From Gerris lacustris (Eukaryota > Arthropoda > Insecta > Hemiptera > Gerridae): a stretch of 64,000 bases of DNA. The first letter of the stretch is position 1. Every line of letters starts with the position of its first letter. Where the stretch lies: positions 33,671,128-33,735,127 of the forward strand of contig OX578280.1 in NCBI GenBank assembly GCA_951217055.1, in the 5' to 3' direction. This document shows, piece by piece, positions 12,568-25,304 of the stretch. The translations under genes were made by a program, and so were the position numbers. The notes under the pieces were generated by a model. It saw nothing but the letters and a program-made list of their open reading frames with translations, did no database searches and was not told the DNA's origin.

Positions 12568-12776
12568 AAAGGACCTAATCTGTTTGTCCTAACCAAGTGA
12601 CTAAGCATTTTATCACATGTACGATGGTACCAAGCTTCAAGTGCGACAAAATCCGGTTGTCCCCTACTCAAACGATCAACTAACTGTTGAGCCCATTCAT
12701 CACCTAATGCCAACGCTGATGCAGGTGTCATAATTTTCCCAGTAGCACACACACATAGATGCACAGATACATTCAT
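12543..12776 (-). pseudogene. Coding fragment with WA-x-R ... YH-x-x-C motif
   Basis: A 77-codon frame whose middle part reads ALALGDEWAQQLVDRL then PDFVALEAWYHRTC. The DEWA...R...D-x-x-A-x-x-x-x-Y-H-x-x-C pattern occurs in a class of long uncharacterised, probably transposon-related animal proteins; that link is from memory and not specific. The C-terminal dozen residues are translated minisatellite, so the coding part has been cut by the repeat array. The N-terminal codons also look unrelated. It is most likely a fragment of a mobile-element protein or a lone exon. Confidence 0.4.
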
Positions 12777-13959
12777 GTTTTATTTTACGGATTTGGTAAA
12801 CATTTTTTAGAATGGTCTGAAATGGATATGTTTGTAGTTATTATTGTCTTTTTAAATGTTGGGCCGGTATTTGCTCCAACCTCCTTCTTGACGAGGTAGA
12901 GCTTTGAATAATAATATATATAACATTATAACATATGAAGTGGCTAGGCAAAAAATTCTATACTTATGATTTAAACTAAACTCATACACAACCAGGTTAA
13001 GCTGTACATTGGATAATCTTAAGTTAACTATATAAACCTGAGTTTTTTTAATGGGGCTTCTCATACATTTACACAAATTCGTTATGCTGGAAACTGGACC
13101 CGAAATGCGCACAATTTTTGAGCGGGTGTTCCCGTAGATGTGGCTCCAGATACGCTACATCCAACAATATAATTTGCTGGACTAAAAGTAGCTCATCTCA
13201 TGTTTTTTTTTGTTTTTTTTACCACTCAAGCTAGAAATAAGAGTTTTTTAGTCAAAACTAATGTGGTAATTATTATTGCATTAAAGCAGTAGAAAAAATT
13301 AAAAATAAGCCTTGAAATAGATAAGCATAAAATAATTCGATAAGATTTTACTACACTTTTCCAAATATTTATGTACACCTATTTAAATAGTATCTAATAG
13401 TTATTTCATTCCAAAAATAAAAATTAATTTTCTTTGGTTTATTTCATATAATTTTATCGAGAAAGTTGTTAAAAAAAGAGCGGCCGAACGACAACCTTCA
13501 GAGTCTGAAAGTAAAAGCATCCCTTGCGGTCGGTTACGGCGCAACCGCAAACTAGAGACCCGTAACGTCTGCCGAAGACTTGTTAGAACTCTTTTCAACA
13601 TGGTCCCTTTAAGTCTTTAGACAACCTGCGGTTAGCTTACCATATCTTCGCAATGAGCAGGTTCATCACTAATTGACCGCAGCTCATACCATCCAATATT
13701 AAATTATACAAGCCATTAATAAAAATATTACGAGATATACTTGGAACAAAATATGAGTGATTTCAAGCATGGTTAAAATCTTGTCTTAAGATACTATAGT
13801 AAAATATGCCATTATTTTTACTTTTCCTTACCAAAAAGAAAAGTTTTTTGTTTTTTTTCACTCAAACAATCAGAAACCAAGATTTCTACGACCTCCGACA
13901 TCCGATTTGGGTGTTTTTAAGACCATTTGAGTGGTTTTAGGTGGATGTGTCTATCTGAT
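12777..13959. other. Non-coding; G+C-richer patch at 13480-13600
   Basis: No supported gene. The patch around 13530-13555 contains a short inverted pair (TGCGGT / ACCGCA) and is probably part of an unclassified repeat. Confidence 0.4.
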
Positions 13960-14870
13960 TTTGTGTATGTATATCTGTGCCCCGCAAACTCCGACAGTTT
14001 TGAAGCTAGAGATTTGAAACTTGGTACAAAAATCAGTCCTTACATGTAGCTGTGCCGGCCGGAAAACCATACATTTTTGACGCCATTAGCCATTTCGCTA
14101 AATGGCTTGGTGGCTCTCGTTTGAAGGGTAGAGCGGCAATCGCTCTGGTTGTATGCAACAAAGGGTGAGTCGGTTGGCCGCTTATCAAGATTGGTGACTT
14201 AGCAAAAATCGAAACATTTTCCGATTGAGCTGAAATTTGCACCAATTATACCTCTTTATAAGACAAATGATTTCCGCTAAATTTCATTTTGACTTTTGAA
14301 CTTTGAAACTTAAACGCTAAATAATTTCGGAACTAAATTTGCCCCAATTATACCCCTATATGATTTATACTAATTCCTTCTATTTCAATTAAATATCTAT
14401 ATGCTACCATTTTGGAATTATTTGGTATGGAAAAGTGGCGAGACGCCCGCCCTGCGTTCGAATTTTAAATCTTATTATATAAAAACTTTTAAGACGTAGA
14501 TTAAGAATTTTTGGGTTTTTTATATTGGTTATTTATTATACCTAATAATGAAATTCAGGATTTTTTGCATGTAATAAATAGCCTCTTAACTGCGAATCCC
14601 TGAATATTTTATTCTTTATCATGGAATGATTCTTTTGGAATCGAATGTATTAAGGCAATTTATTTTATTCCTTGACCTACATGATAATAGGAAACCTAGC
14701 CACTGATTCCTAGCATGAGCCCCGCGTGAAGCTATATGAAAAAGGAGATTGTCTGTTAGTTTAAGTATGTAAGTTTATTTATATCGCCAGTTTTATTCCG
14801 AGCTTGATGAAATTTTGCATACATGACTTTTGACCTTACAACAACTGGAAGTTCAGTGCCTACATGAGAC
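13960..14870. repeat. Unclassified repeat-like non-coding DNA
   Basis: Sentence-like stretches such as GATTTGAAACTTGGTAC (14010), CCGATTGAGCTGAAATTTGC (14220) and TTGATGAAATTTTGCATACA (14810) resemble a motif found in other repeats of this window (18080, 53795, 57770). This suggests two or more untranslated transposon segments. No coding frame supports a family. Confidence 0.3.
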
Positions 14871-16779
14871 TTAGATTCTAGATATGCTATGTACTATGTA
14901 CCTATACGCTACATACTAATCGCTACTAAGTAATGGGTTATTAGTAACAAGGTATAACTATTATCTTAACAAATTATATAATTTTGTTATTAGGCCTTTT
15001 TTACAGTAAATGGAAAATTTAAATTAATCATTCTTTTATTTAAAACTAATTCTTTAAATTCCTTAACTAAATAGAAATAAATATTTTCTGTCAGAGACAT
15101 CTAATCACCTCTGACCTAGTATTTCCGGATGAGAAATTTCGAGAATTCAAACAGCAGACTTATAAGTTTTATATAGTCAAGGGATTCTTCTGGTATCTGT
15201 CGATAAATGTTCTCATATGTCTGAGACAATTATCTCATCCAAACATTCTATATTTTCTGCAAGCATTCTAAGAGAATTGGATTGGAAAATTTCACAAGAT
15301 AAATTTTACGATTCTTCCCATTTCAAACTCTTCCTTTCCACAATACATTGTCTTTCTTCCCCTGCTTTATCTTCGCTATTGCTTGTCTGAACTTCTAAAA
15401 CTTAATAAAGACTTGAAGGGCTTTAATCGTAAATATTGTTGCAATGCACATGCATTTTCAAAATAATTTATAAAAGTAAATTAAATTCTTTAATAGAAAA
15501 TAGTATAAATAACATCGGAGCATTCTCTGATCATTTATAACCCCGTAATTTATTATTTCAATTTAAAGTTATGGGAACAAAACTAGATTATTATAACTAT
15601 TAATAAAAGAAAGAGTACAGACGGAGTAAGAATGATTTTTATTTGGATTGTATGTAATCTAACGACAGACTTCAATATCGTCAATCAACAAGTTAACACA
15701 CTTCACATGTGTGTGTGTATCATTTTACATGCACTGAATAGAATTTAAGAGTACCAATTTATCTCTTTATTATTAATACGTGTCACATTTATTTTCAATA
15801 AATTAAACAATTTGTCATTAATAAAAAACATGTCTGTATAATTTATATATATTTGCATTTACTAGTTTAGTTAAAATATAATAATTTATCTGTTCCCTTG
15901 GGAAGTTTCGTCGCTTTTCTTCATTGATGACGAATCAAAGAAAATTCGAAAAATTGGCTAATTTAATTATATTTTTTAATATTCTTGAGTAGTGGAACTA
16001 TAAAGAATAAAAATGCCTACGTAAGTGATATTTCGATCTCTACTTATGTAACTCGTAACTTATTAGTAATTTCTAGTAATATTATGCTTGCTGCCTGAGT
16101 TAAATTATATTTGTCTGAGAATGACCAGATGAGAGGTTAAATTATCGCGAAATCGAGCACTTTAAAAAATTGTTTTAGACCCAGCTAATTAAGAATTTAA
16201 AACTACATAAAAGGAACTACATTTTTTTGTACTAAATAAGCATTATCCATCCTAATTTGCTAACAATAAATTATTCGACAATATATAATCAACAAATATA
16301 TCTTCCAGGGGTCTGTACCTGTACAGTGAATAATGAATTTTGGAAATTATTAATCTATAAATAAATAAATTTTGAGCATTTCCCAAATTTAGTTGATCAA
16401 ATTATCTTACAAATGGCCTATCTAAAGATCGTTATTTATGTTTGAACTGCAGCCTTGATAAATTGCATGTGTTAAACTTATTAAATATGATAAGAGAAAA
16501 TGGTAACTGTAAACTGCGTAATTTTTAAAAAACTTTATTCACAAACTGAAACATAAGTACGTGAAACCTAAGGTACTCAAAATATTTAAATCTGTTTGAT
16601 GCAGATTTAATGTTGGACCAGTAATCTATGTAATATTTTTATAAACAACATTCTTTATTATTTCATTATTATTTACAAATATCGTAATATTATCGGGTCA
16701 AATATGTATAATCATATTATACATTAATATAAGTACATAATTTCATATGTAATAAGTTTGTTGTCTTTCTCCTCTACAG
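14871..16779. other. AT-rich non-coding DNA
   Basis: No gene, RNA or repeat could be supported. A pyrimidine-rich acceptor tract at the right end belongs to the next entry. Confidence 0.5.
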
Positions 16780-16841
16780 GGTTTCCCGAGCGTATAGAGG
16801 AGGACTCCTACAATAGTTTTCAAAATAGTATTATCAATTAA
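16780..16841 (+). CDS. Candidate short terminal exon
   Basis: A strong splice acceptor (TTGTCTTTCTCCTCTACAG, ending at 16779) is followed by two bases completing a split codon, then 19 sense codons (FPERIEEDSYNSFQ...) and TAA at 16839-16841. The acidic, polar peptide looks like a protein C-terminus, but it is too short to identify and no upstream exon was found. It could be chance. Confidence 0.25.
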
Positions 16842-17289
16842 TACATAATTATATACTGTCACCGCCATAGCGGTTATGCTGCTTATGTTCATGCTATGGT
16901 AGTATCTAGCATAGTTGTCACCTTTACTTGTTTATTTTTATTTATCTACTTTATATTTTAATTTAATTTTTTTGTCAATTTTGTCAGTAATATTAGTTTT
17001 CTTGATATTTTTTCGTTTAGTGTGAATAAAGGACAAACTAGTGAATAAAGTCTACTAGGATAAGTGGGGAATTATTTTGTACATAAAAATAAAATATTCT
17101 CTTCAGTCAAGAATTCGTTTACTTTTACTAAAGTTATTTCGCTACCGCGGCGACGTATACAATAATTAGAACAAGCTATTTATTTAGTGAGGGTTATAAT
17201 AGATAAAAGAGTCCTAATATAATTTAAAATTTATTACTTTTTAAAATATTAATTTAAAAATAAAATGTTAATAAATTGGAATTTATTAT
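16842..17289. other. AT-rich non-coding DNA
   Basis: A small inverted pair around CATAGCGGTTATG ... CATGCTATGG lies at 16866-16902. Nothing else is supported. Confidence 0.4.
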
Positions 17290-17905
17290 TTAATAATGTG
17301 TTTTTATTTGTTTTATTTTACTAAAATTATATATTTTATTTACTGTAGTAGTATTTGAGCTAAGTTTTAAGTGTGTTGTAATTTTGTAGTTGTTAACCTT
17401 AACGTGTTGTGGTAAAGAGTTATAAAGCCTAGGTCCTATTTGAGTCCAGTGTTTTGTATCTGCTGTGGTTCTAGATCTTGGTAAGGTAAGTAAGTGTTGT
17501 TGTGTCCTTTGTGAGTGTGTTATTTGAGTAAATTCATTAAAGTATTTTTTAGTCATAAGCTGAGTAGTGTAAGTGAATAATTCGGTTACATTTAAAATGT
17601 CAAGTGATTTGTACAAAGCAAGTGGTGAATCATATCTATTTTTTTACACATTACTTTTATTATTATATTTTGTATAGCTTGAAGTTTAAAAAGTAAAGTT
17701 GGAAAAGCGGCTCCCCAAGCCACAATACAGTATTGAAGGTGAGACTTGGTAGAGCAAGATATACTTGTTTCAAAATGTTTAGGGGACAAATATCTCTTAA
17801 TGTTTTCCTTAATTTTATTGACATCACTAATATGGTTATTCTATTTCATCCTATTATCTATTTTAACTCCTAGGCCTAGGTATCTAGTTTCGTTGACTCG
17901 TTGCA
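17290..17905 (-). pseudogene. LINE (CR1/Jockey-type) reverse transcriptase, C-terminal end
   Basis: On the minus strand the translation begins with TRYLGLGVKIDNRMK followed by a stop where the family has the Trp of a K-W-x-x-H-I motif. It continues NNHISDVNKIKENIKRYL, then YCIVAWGAAFPTLLFKLQAIQN. After a frame change near 17600 come LNVTELFTYTTQLM and GPRLYNSLPQHVK. The block order (YLG-x-x-ID, W-x-x-HI, Y-x-x-x-x-WG, LQ-x-x-QN, LGP-x-L-x-N-SLP) is that of the thumb and C-terminus of CR1/Jockey-group reverse transcriptases. The premature stop and the frameshift show it is dead. The element is 5'-truncated. Confidence 0.7.
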
Positions 17906-17989
17906 GAGTTGTACAATTACAACTTGCATTACCCGTTCGACAATCCGTTGAGTGCAACTGCAGTTTCGATTCATCTGCTTGTCCTTTTT

Positions 17990-18270
17990 ACAAGCTTTTA
18001 TTTAACTTGCAATGTTTGTATGTATGTATGTATGTATATTCGGGTCAAATCTTGCAACTGAATTTTAAAGCAGTTATCCTTAACCGATTGAATTTAAATT
18101 TTGCTTACAGGTATAGTTTGGATGACAATGCTTGGTTAGCTAAGTGACGTCATTCAAAATTCAATATGGTGGGCAGCCCAAAATGGCGGACTAGTTATTT
18201 TTTTTAGCACGCCCATGATATGGGTATCAAATGAAAGGGTTTGGTGAGAAAATCACGAATAAAAGCTTGT
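17990..18270. mobile_element. MITE copy 1, TIR ACAAGCTTTTATTT
   Basis: This 281-bp interspersed repeat is also present at 57641-57959 in the same orientation with clear but incomplete identity. It begins ACAAGCTTTTATTT and ends AATAAAAGCTTGT, a terminal inverted repeat of about 13 bp. The interior holds a (TATG)n microsatellite, a CGGGTCAAATCTTGCAACTG block and a GCCCAAAATGGCGGAC block. No coding capacity is seen. A non-autonomous DNA transposon is the simplest reading; target duplications are unclear. Confidence 0.6.
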
Positions 18271-20133
18271 TTATAAAAATATTTTTTTAAAAATTAACTT
18301 ATTATTTAATGAATAATAGGATAATAGGAATTAATGAATAATAATTTAATAATAGGAACCAAATCTACATCACATCCATTTAAAACACTAAATAATCGAA
18401 TTATCTCCTATTCGATTGATTGATGAGGGAAAATCTTCAATCACATCATTAAGGATCTCGTACAAAAACAGACATTTCTAGGGACGCTGTGAGCCGATAT
18501 TTAGGTCTAAATTAACCAAATGAATGTTTACTGGTAATGGCGAAATACTAAAAGTTTAAATGTGTTCGAAATGACTTGCTTACTATTTAATCCTGAACTC
18601 CCTAGGAGATCCTGAGTATCTTATACCCTTCATCATGTGTATTCCAATTTATCATGAGAACCAGTAAGTATCTACCCTGGATCCTTTTGGACCTTTTAAT
18701 ACGCAAGATCTTTATGTAAATATTAACTAAACTAACCTCGCCGCCACTCCATGATAGACGATTTGCATTCTTCGGACCCACTGTTGACGTCTCCTTAGTT
18801 GGCAGAAGATATTTCAGAATAAGATCCCTTCAAACCGCAAGTATAAAAAAAAAAATCTATCTTAAAAAAACAAACAGACAGAGATGAAAGGACATCAGGG
18901 GAAATAATTGAGGAGTTAATAACTAACTTTACAATTACTCGAAGCGTGTAATACAATTGGAATACACCCCTATAATAACACCACAAGTTGCACGTGGGTT
19001 TATAACGATCGTTCCTTTTTTTAAAGTATTTATATATCATTTTAATAATAAGTTTTCTAACTAAAACATTATAGAAATTACGCGACTAGAAAAAAAGGGA
19101 AAGATGATATAAAAAGCTATAAAACTCCCATAATAAAAATCAATTAATTAAAACTATACTAATTTTACGACTGAAGAATGGGTACACAAAAAATAGTTAC
19201 CTTTTAAATTGATTTATAATTTGGATAAATTAAAAAGCTATAAGTTAACCAAATGGTCATCGTTGTAAGAAGTTATAAAGCCTAGGATAATAAAGGAGAA
19301 GCTATCATTATCTATGCCAAGAATAAGGAGAAAGAGAGAGGAAGAAGAAGAACAACAAAAAAAATAGATAATCATTACCTAAACTCTCAAATGCACTGCA
19401 ACAAAAGAGATTTATCGGTGCCACAGATAGTTATGTTAGGGAGAGTAAAAAATGGATCAGATCGAAACATCACTATCCAGGCGGAAATGAAAAACAAATT
19501 ATGATCAATTTGTCGAAGATATTTCAAAATCGGATCCTTTCTATGCATCAAAATTAATTAATATTGTTATTTACTTATTTGTACCAAAACTATTGGACAT
19601 AATATTCCTTTTTTTATTGCGGACATTTACTTTAACATAATATATTTTTAGTATTTTAACAAAATATTAATGTTGGTCTTTAAACATTTTTATGCTGAAC
19701 CACTTAAGCGTATTCGGACAAAGCCAATGAAATCCATCTTTGTCTCCATCACCTGACTACATCTGTTGGTAAATGTTATCCAATTCTATTTTTGTTCGTT
19801 AAGAAATATTCTTTAATTAAGCATTTTGTTTCTATTTCTATTTCTCTCAATATATAAATATATACATGTGAGTCTATGGTATAAATGTATATTTATTCTT
19901 TACCTTATTGTAGCTTACCGAGTTACATAATAATATCTTAGTACATTGACATAAACTAGAAGCTAAAGGCCATGAGAAATATATTTTTAGTTGACCAAAC
20001 TCTTCAAGGTGAGACTCAATAAATGAAAATGACGCCTTTTCTCTAGAAGCGTGTGAAAGTTTTTGGAGGGAAAACGTGCTCAGTTTCACAAATACAGTAC
20101 GTATATAGTATTTACATTATATTGTGTGTGTTA

Positions 20134-20135
<2 letters not shown>
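18271..20135. other. AT-rich non-coding DNA
   Basis: No gene was seen. A purine-rich tract occurs at about 19315-19370. Confidence 0.5.
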
Positions 20136-20375
<240 letters not shown>

Positions 20376-21378
20376 TGTATCCCTAGATCGACGCATGAAT
20401 AGGTGAAAAATACAATTTTTTTTTAATTGAAATTCCATCTTCTGGGGTTCAGCCCTGCTATAATGGACATTAATTTATGTCATAATTTTACTTTCAAAAA
20501 ATCAAGTGTGCCTTGGAAATTAACAAAAACATATTTTTCTCACTAGTAAGGTGCTTTTACTCTAGGAGATAAAACGTTTACACTAATAGGAGATAACTAC
20601 AAAACAAAATGCAATATATCAAAGAAGGCGGAGATTTGTTTTTTAAATAACATTTTGTCGTATCTCCTAGAGAAAAAGCGCTTGGTTGTCTAACAGAAAA
20701 GGGGCCCATTTTTGTTTTTTATACAGAAGAGTTTATATCCCTTAGTCTAACTACCTATTTAGACAAAGGGATATTCAGTCCAATATGTTTTGGGACAAAG
20801 GAATATCATACTTTTATATAAAAAAAAAGGTGTGTATAGGGTTGTAAGAAAGTATATTAGATTAAAAAAAGTGGGGGCCCTTTTCTATAAAAGTGCCAAG
20901 CACTTTATAAACTAGTGAGAAAAATAACTTTTATCTCCAGTAGGGGAAAAAAGTTATGATTTTAAATTCGTTTAGAGGGACTAAAACAGGTCTTTTCATC
21001 CCTGAACTCAAAAAGTAGGGAGAAAAAGTAAAAGTAGGGCGAAAAAGTAAAGGAGGGCAAAAAGTAAAGATTGCAACTTAATTATTTTATAAATAGTAGA
21101 AAATGTATGGCTAATGTAATGAAGTTGTCGAAATCAGGTTGGCGGCACTGCGCTTTTTTGGCCATGTTTATCTTTGTTTCAACATTATAACCTGCATCTA
21201 AATAACCTTCTATTTGAGTTTAATTCCAATTCTTATTTGTTTTTAATATTGAATCTCTTATATCTGCTATTAAAAGTGCTAATAATTATTGTTATTTATT
21301 AAAATATTAAATAAAAACTGTGCAATGGACGAAAATGTGTATCTTTTTTCTACTGGAGATAAAATATTGTATGTACCT

Positions 21379-21553
21379 CGTGAGTAAAGTGCCATTATTC
21401 CCCTCCCTATAATTATCTCCCTCGGCTGCGCCTCGGGAATTAAAGATTCTAATTCCCTCGGCTTCGCCTCGGGATTTAGGGACCATGGTTCCTTCGGCTT
21501 CGCCTCAAGAACCAACTTTTTCGCTCAGGGAATAATGGCTTACTTTACTCCCT
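21379..21553. repeat. Nested palindrome cluster with three CGGCTTCGCC hairpins
   Basis: An outer inverted pair (AGTGCCATTATTCCC and GGGAATAATGGCTTACT, each bordered by GAGTAAAG-like sequence) encloses three 17-bp palindromic copies: CTCGGCTGCGCCTCGGG, CTCGGCTTCGCCTCGGG and TTCGGCTTCGCCTCAAG. Each inner copy can fold into a small G+C-rich hairpin. A minus-strand frame across it translates as EAKPREL-type repeats, a by-product of the repetition. Confidence 0.7.
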
Positions 21554-21593
21554 AGGTGCATAAATAACTATTTAGTAAATTTCCAAGACTTGA

Positions 21594-21647
21594 ATTTATC
21601 TAATAATTTTAGTTTCGAAAAATCGAAACTAAAATTATTAGATAAAT
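21594..21647. repeat. Perfect 24-bp hairpin with 6-nt loop
   Basis: The arms 21594-21617 and 21624-21647 are exact reverse complements (no mismatch in 24 bp), separated by AAAAAT. It lies just inside the right TIR of the surrounding element. Confidence 0.9.
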
Positions 21648-21749
21648 TAGTTTCCATTCTACTAGGGCTGAACCCCAGGAGATGAAATCTTAATTCAAAA
21701 AATTTCAGTCTTTTTCACCTATTCATACGTCGATCCGGGACACACTGTA

Positions 21750-22911
21750 CACACACACTCACGAGCCTTTAGTATTTTCGGTTGTGGTTGATCATTTTGG
21801 TCCTAGGACACTTTACCTCATAGATATTTAGTTCTTTCTAAAACCAGAATCTCTTCTCCCCCTTATTACTTTAGCTTTCCTCTCCAGTCCTAGACTTGGC
21901 AATTTAAAACTATCTCGACATACGAATTAATTATTATTCCTTTCAAACATACTAAAGTTAAGAAATGTTAATTAATGATCAACTACGAATAATTGTATTT
22001 TCCTCTTATTCGTATTTCCCTTGTTGGAATTCTTCAAATTTGCATATTTAAGAAATAAATAAAGAATAAATAAAGGCTTTTTGGGGATTAAGCCTTTGTG
22101 ACTTCGACATAATGTGGTAAAACATAAGAACTATACGAAAAATCCGTCATTTACCCTTTATAATAGGATTAAAATATATCCAGCAAACATAATTCTCATT
22201 CATTTATAATTCCCTTCCTATCATTTTGAAAAATAACTCGTATGGAAAGTTCTAGATGATCGCATCTTTTTAAAGGTATCTCACTTAAATGGAAAACTTT
22301 ATATGTTAATGGACGGCTCATTCCGCGTCAAGTAGCAAATTATAAGAGTATAGATAATAAAGAACAATATTGCATTATACTTTTATTATAAAAGAAAGCT
22401 GGGTATGAGAATATTTTATTAAAACTCCTTTTAAATACTGATACACTAATTTAAAATAACATACACTTATTTTCTTTTAACTCTAATATGTTTTACTCTC
22501 TTTAATACTTAGAGTATTTACAAAGAGAAAGTATTGTGATGGCGCAAAATTCGATTTTGATGGATTTGGTGAAGCCTAAACTGCTGGGAAAATTTATATG
22601 AAATATGGCGTACATGTTCAGAAAAATTATTCACAAAATCGAGAGATGAATTTTAGTTCTTAATTTAGGGGCGCTACCTTCCAAAAACGTAAAAACAATC
22701 GAAAACGGTTCCGATGTTTATATTTAAAGACGAATTTAACCATTATTAGTAGTTTCCTCGCGAAAAATCTAGTTTACGAGCTATCTAATGGAGATTCATG
22801 GGGTTTCCCAAATATTTTGAAAACTATAAACTCCCATACTGGTTATATTTAAGTAAGGTTATCATACCTTCTGCGCATTTCTCAATTCTGTTATCTATAT
22901 CTATAGACCAG
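21750..22911. other. AT-rich non-coding DNA
   Basis: No supported gene or repeat. Confidence 0.5.
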
Positions 22912-22913
22912 TA

Positions 22914-24580
22914 CAAATAAGCAAAAAAGGGGGGAAAAATTAAATACTAAACTTTCTTTACACCATCGTTTAGAAGGGGTTTAGGGAAGCATTTTCCATA
23001 TTATCATATCGAGTGCCACCGCTTGCTTCCCCCACCACCCCCTATTGAAGACCCAAATTTGGCCTATTCACTGTAACGCCAATATCTCCGGAACAAAGAG
23101 TGATAACGATGTGCGGTGTTTTTTAAAGTCTTCTATACACTGTCCTCTTTAATTTGATACCCATATCAATTTGCTTTTCGTAGTCAAAGTGTACCAAAAG
23201 TTATAAAATATGGTAAAAAATCGACATTTCTTTTTTCTACTCTGAACAATTTTGATAATAACTTTTTTCCACGGGGTCGGCACTAAAAATGTGGTTAAAT
23301 AAAACGTGTAGATTATTTTATTACCTTTAATTCGATGTATAATATGTCATAGCAACTCTAATGCAAGAGGGGGAAAAAAGCGGAAATAGCGGATGCGTGT
23401 AGTATGGAAAGCTGCTAATAGTGTTGACTGTGAACTCTATTTAGTCCAGGAAAATAAGGAATAATAGGGTAAATGATTTATAAAGTATTGAAACCACAAC
23501 CACAACAAATACAAATACCACAACCACAACAAATACTACAACCACAAAAAAAATACCACAACCACTCAACTACAACAAATGGGGGAAAAATTAAATACTA
23601 AACTTTCTTTACACCATCGTTTAGAAGGGGTTTAGGGAAGCATTTTCCATATTATCATATCGAGTGCCACCGCTTGCTTCCCCCGGCACCCCCTATTGAA
23701 GACCCAAATTTGGCCTATTCACTGTAACGCCAATATCTCCGGAACAAAGAGTGATAACGATGTGCGGTGTTTTTTAAAGTCTTCTATACACTGTCCTCTT
23801 TAATTTGATACCCATATCAATTTGCTTTTCGTAGTCAAAGTGTACCAAAAGTTATAAAATATGGTAAAAAATCGACATTTCTTTTTTCTTCTCTGAACAA
23901 TTTTGATAATAACTTTTTTCCACGGGGTCGGCACTAAAAATGTGGTTAAATAAAACGTGTAGATTATTTTATTACCTTTAATTCGATGTATAATATGTCA
24001 TAGCAACTCTAATGCAAGAGGGGGAAAAAAGCGGAAATAGCGGATGCGTGTAGTATGGAAAGCTGCTAATAGTGTTGACTGTGAACTCTATTTAGTCCAG
24101 GAAAAAAAGGAATAATAGGGTAAATGATTTATAAAGTATTGAAACCACAACCACAACAAATACAAATACCACAACCACAACAAATACTACAACCACAAAA
24201 AAAATACCACAACCACTCAACTACAACAAATGGGGGAAAAATTAAATACTAAACTTTCTTTACACCATCGTTTAGAAGGGGTTTAGGGAAGCATTTTCCA
24301 TATTATCATATCGAGTGCCACCGCTTGCTTCCCCCGCCACCCCCTATTGAAGACCCAAATTTGGCCTATTCACTGTAACGCCAATATCTCCGGAACAAAG
24401 AGTGATAACGATGTGCGGTGTTTTTTAAAGTCTTCTATACACTGTCCTCTTTACTTTATTACCCATATCAATTTGCTTTTCGTAGTCAAAGTGTACCAAA
24501 AGTTATAAAATATGGTAAAAAATCGACATTTCTTTTTTCTACTCTGAACAATTTTGATAATAACTTTTTTCCACGGGGTC
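22914..24580 (+). repeat. 651-bp tandem satellite (two units plus partial third)
   Basis: Unit starts (GGGGGAAAAATTAAATAC) fall at 22930, 23581 and 24232, exactly 651 bp apart, and the copies are nearly identical. Each unit contains a core (GAAGACCCAAATTTGGCC ... CCACGGGGTC), a middle part with CGGATGCGTGTAGTATGG, and a short CCACAA stretch at its end. The third unit leaves the pattern after CCACGGGGTC at 24580, where a long CCACAA array begins. A short leader CCAGTACAAATA at 22914 precedes the first unit and recurs, inverted, at the far boundary near 55,812. Confidence 0.9.
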
Positions 24581-25304
24581 AAATACACAACAAATACCAC
24601 AACCACAACAAATACCACAACAACAACCACAACCACAACAACAAACACAACCACAACAACAACCACAACAACAACCACAACCACAACAAATACCACAACA
24701 AATACCACAACAAATACCACAACAAATACCACAACAAATACTACAACCACAACCACAACAAATACCACAACCACAACAAATACCACAACCACAACAAATA
24801 CCAACACCACAACCACAACCACAACCACAACAAATACCACAACCACAACTACAACAAATACCACAACCACAACCACAACCACAATAACTACCACAACCAC
24901 AACCACAACCACCACAAATACCACAACCACAACCACAACAAATACCACAACCAGAACAAATACCAAAACCACAACCACAACAAATACCACAACCACAACC
25001 ACAAAAATATCACAACCACAACTACAACAAATACCACAACCACAAAAATACAACATTACAACCACAACCATCACCACAACCACAACCATCACACAACTAT
25101 CACCACAACCACAACCATCACACAACTATCACCACAACTACAAGCTACTACTCTAGCTATTGGCGAGCTGCTTAAGGGCTTCAAGTAGAGTCTTGAATCT
25201 CTCTCTACCAACTCGATTTTGACAGCTTGTGAGCGTTTATTCCTCATAAAAAAAAAAAAATAAAAAATAATTAATAGAAAAAAAAGAAATAATACAAATA
25301 ATGA
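24581..25304 (+). repeat. CCACAA array plus conserved tail (composite unit 1)
   Basis: About 550 bp of C/A-only repeats (CCACAA with CAAATA interruptions) end at a unique-looking tail from about 25130: CAAGCTACTACTCTAGC, then TTGACAGCTTGTGAGCG, then A-rich sequence. Long open frames across the array (HNHNKYH, TTTTN, PQPQQI or VVVFVV translations) exist because C/A repeats contain almost no stop codons. Confidence 0.9.

Noticed and set aside
12852..13112. 86-codon minus-strand frame
   Set aside because: Hydrophobic stretch without recognisable motif, start context or neighbours; probably chance.
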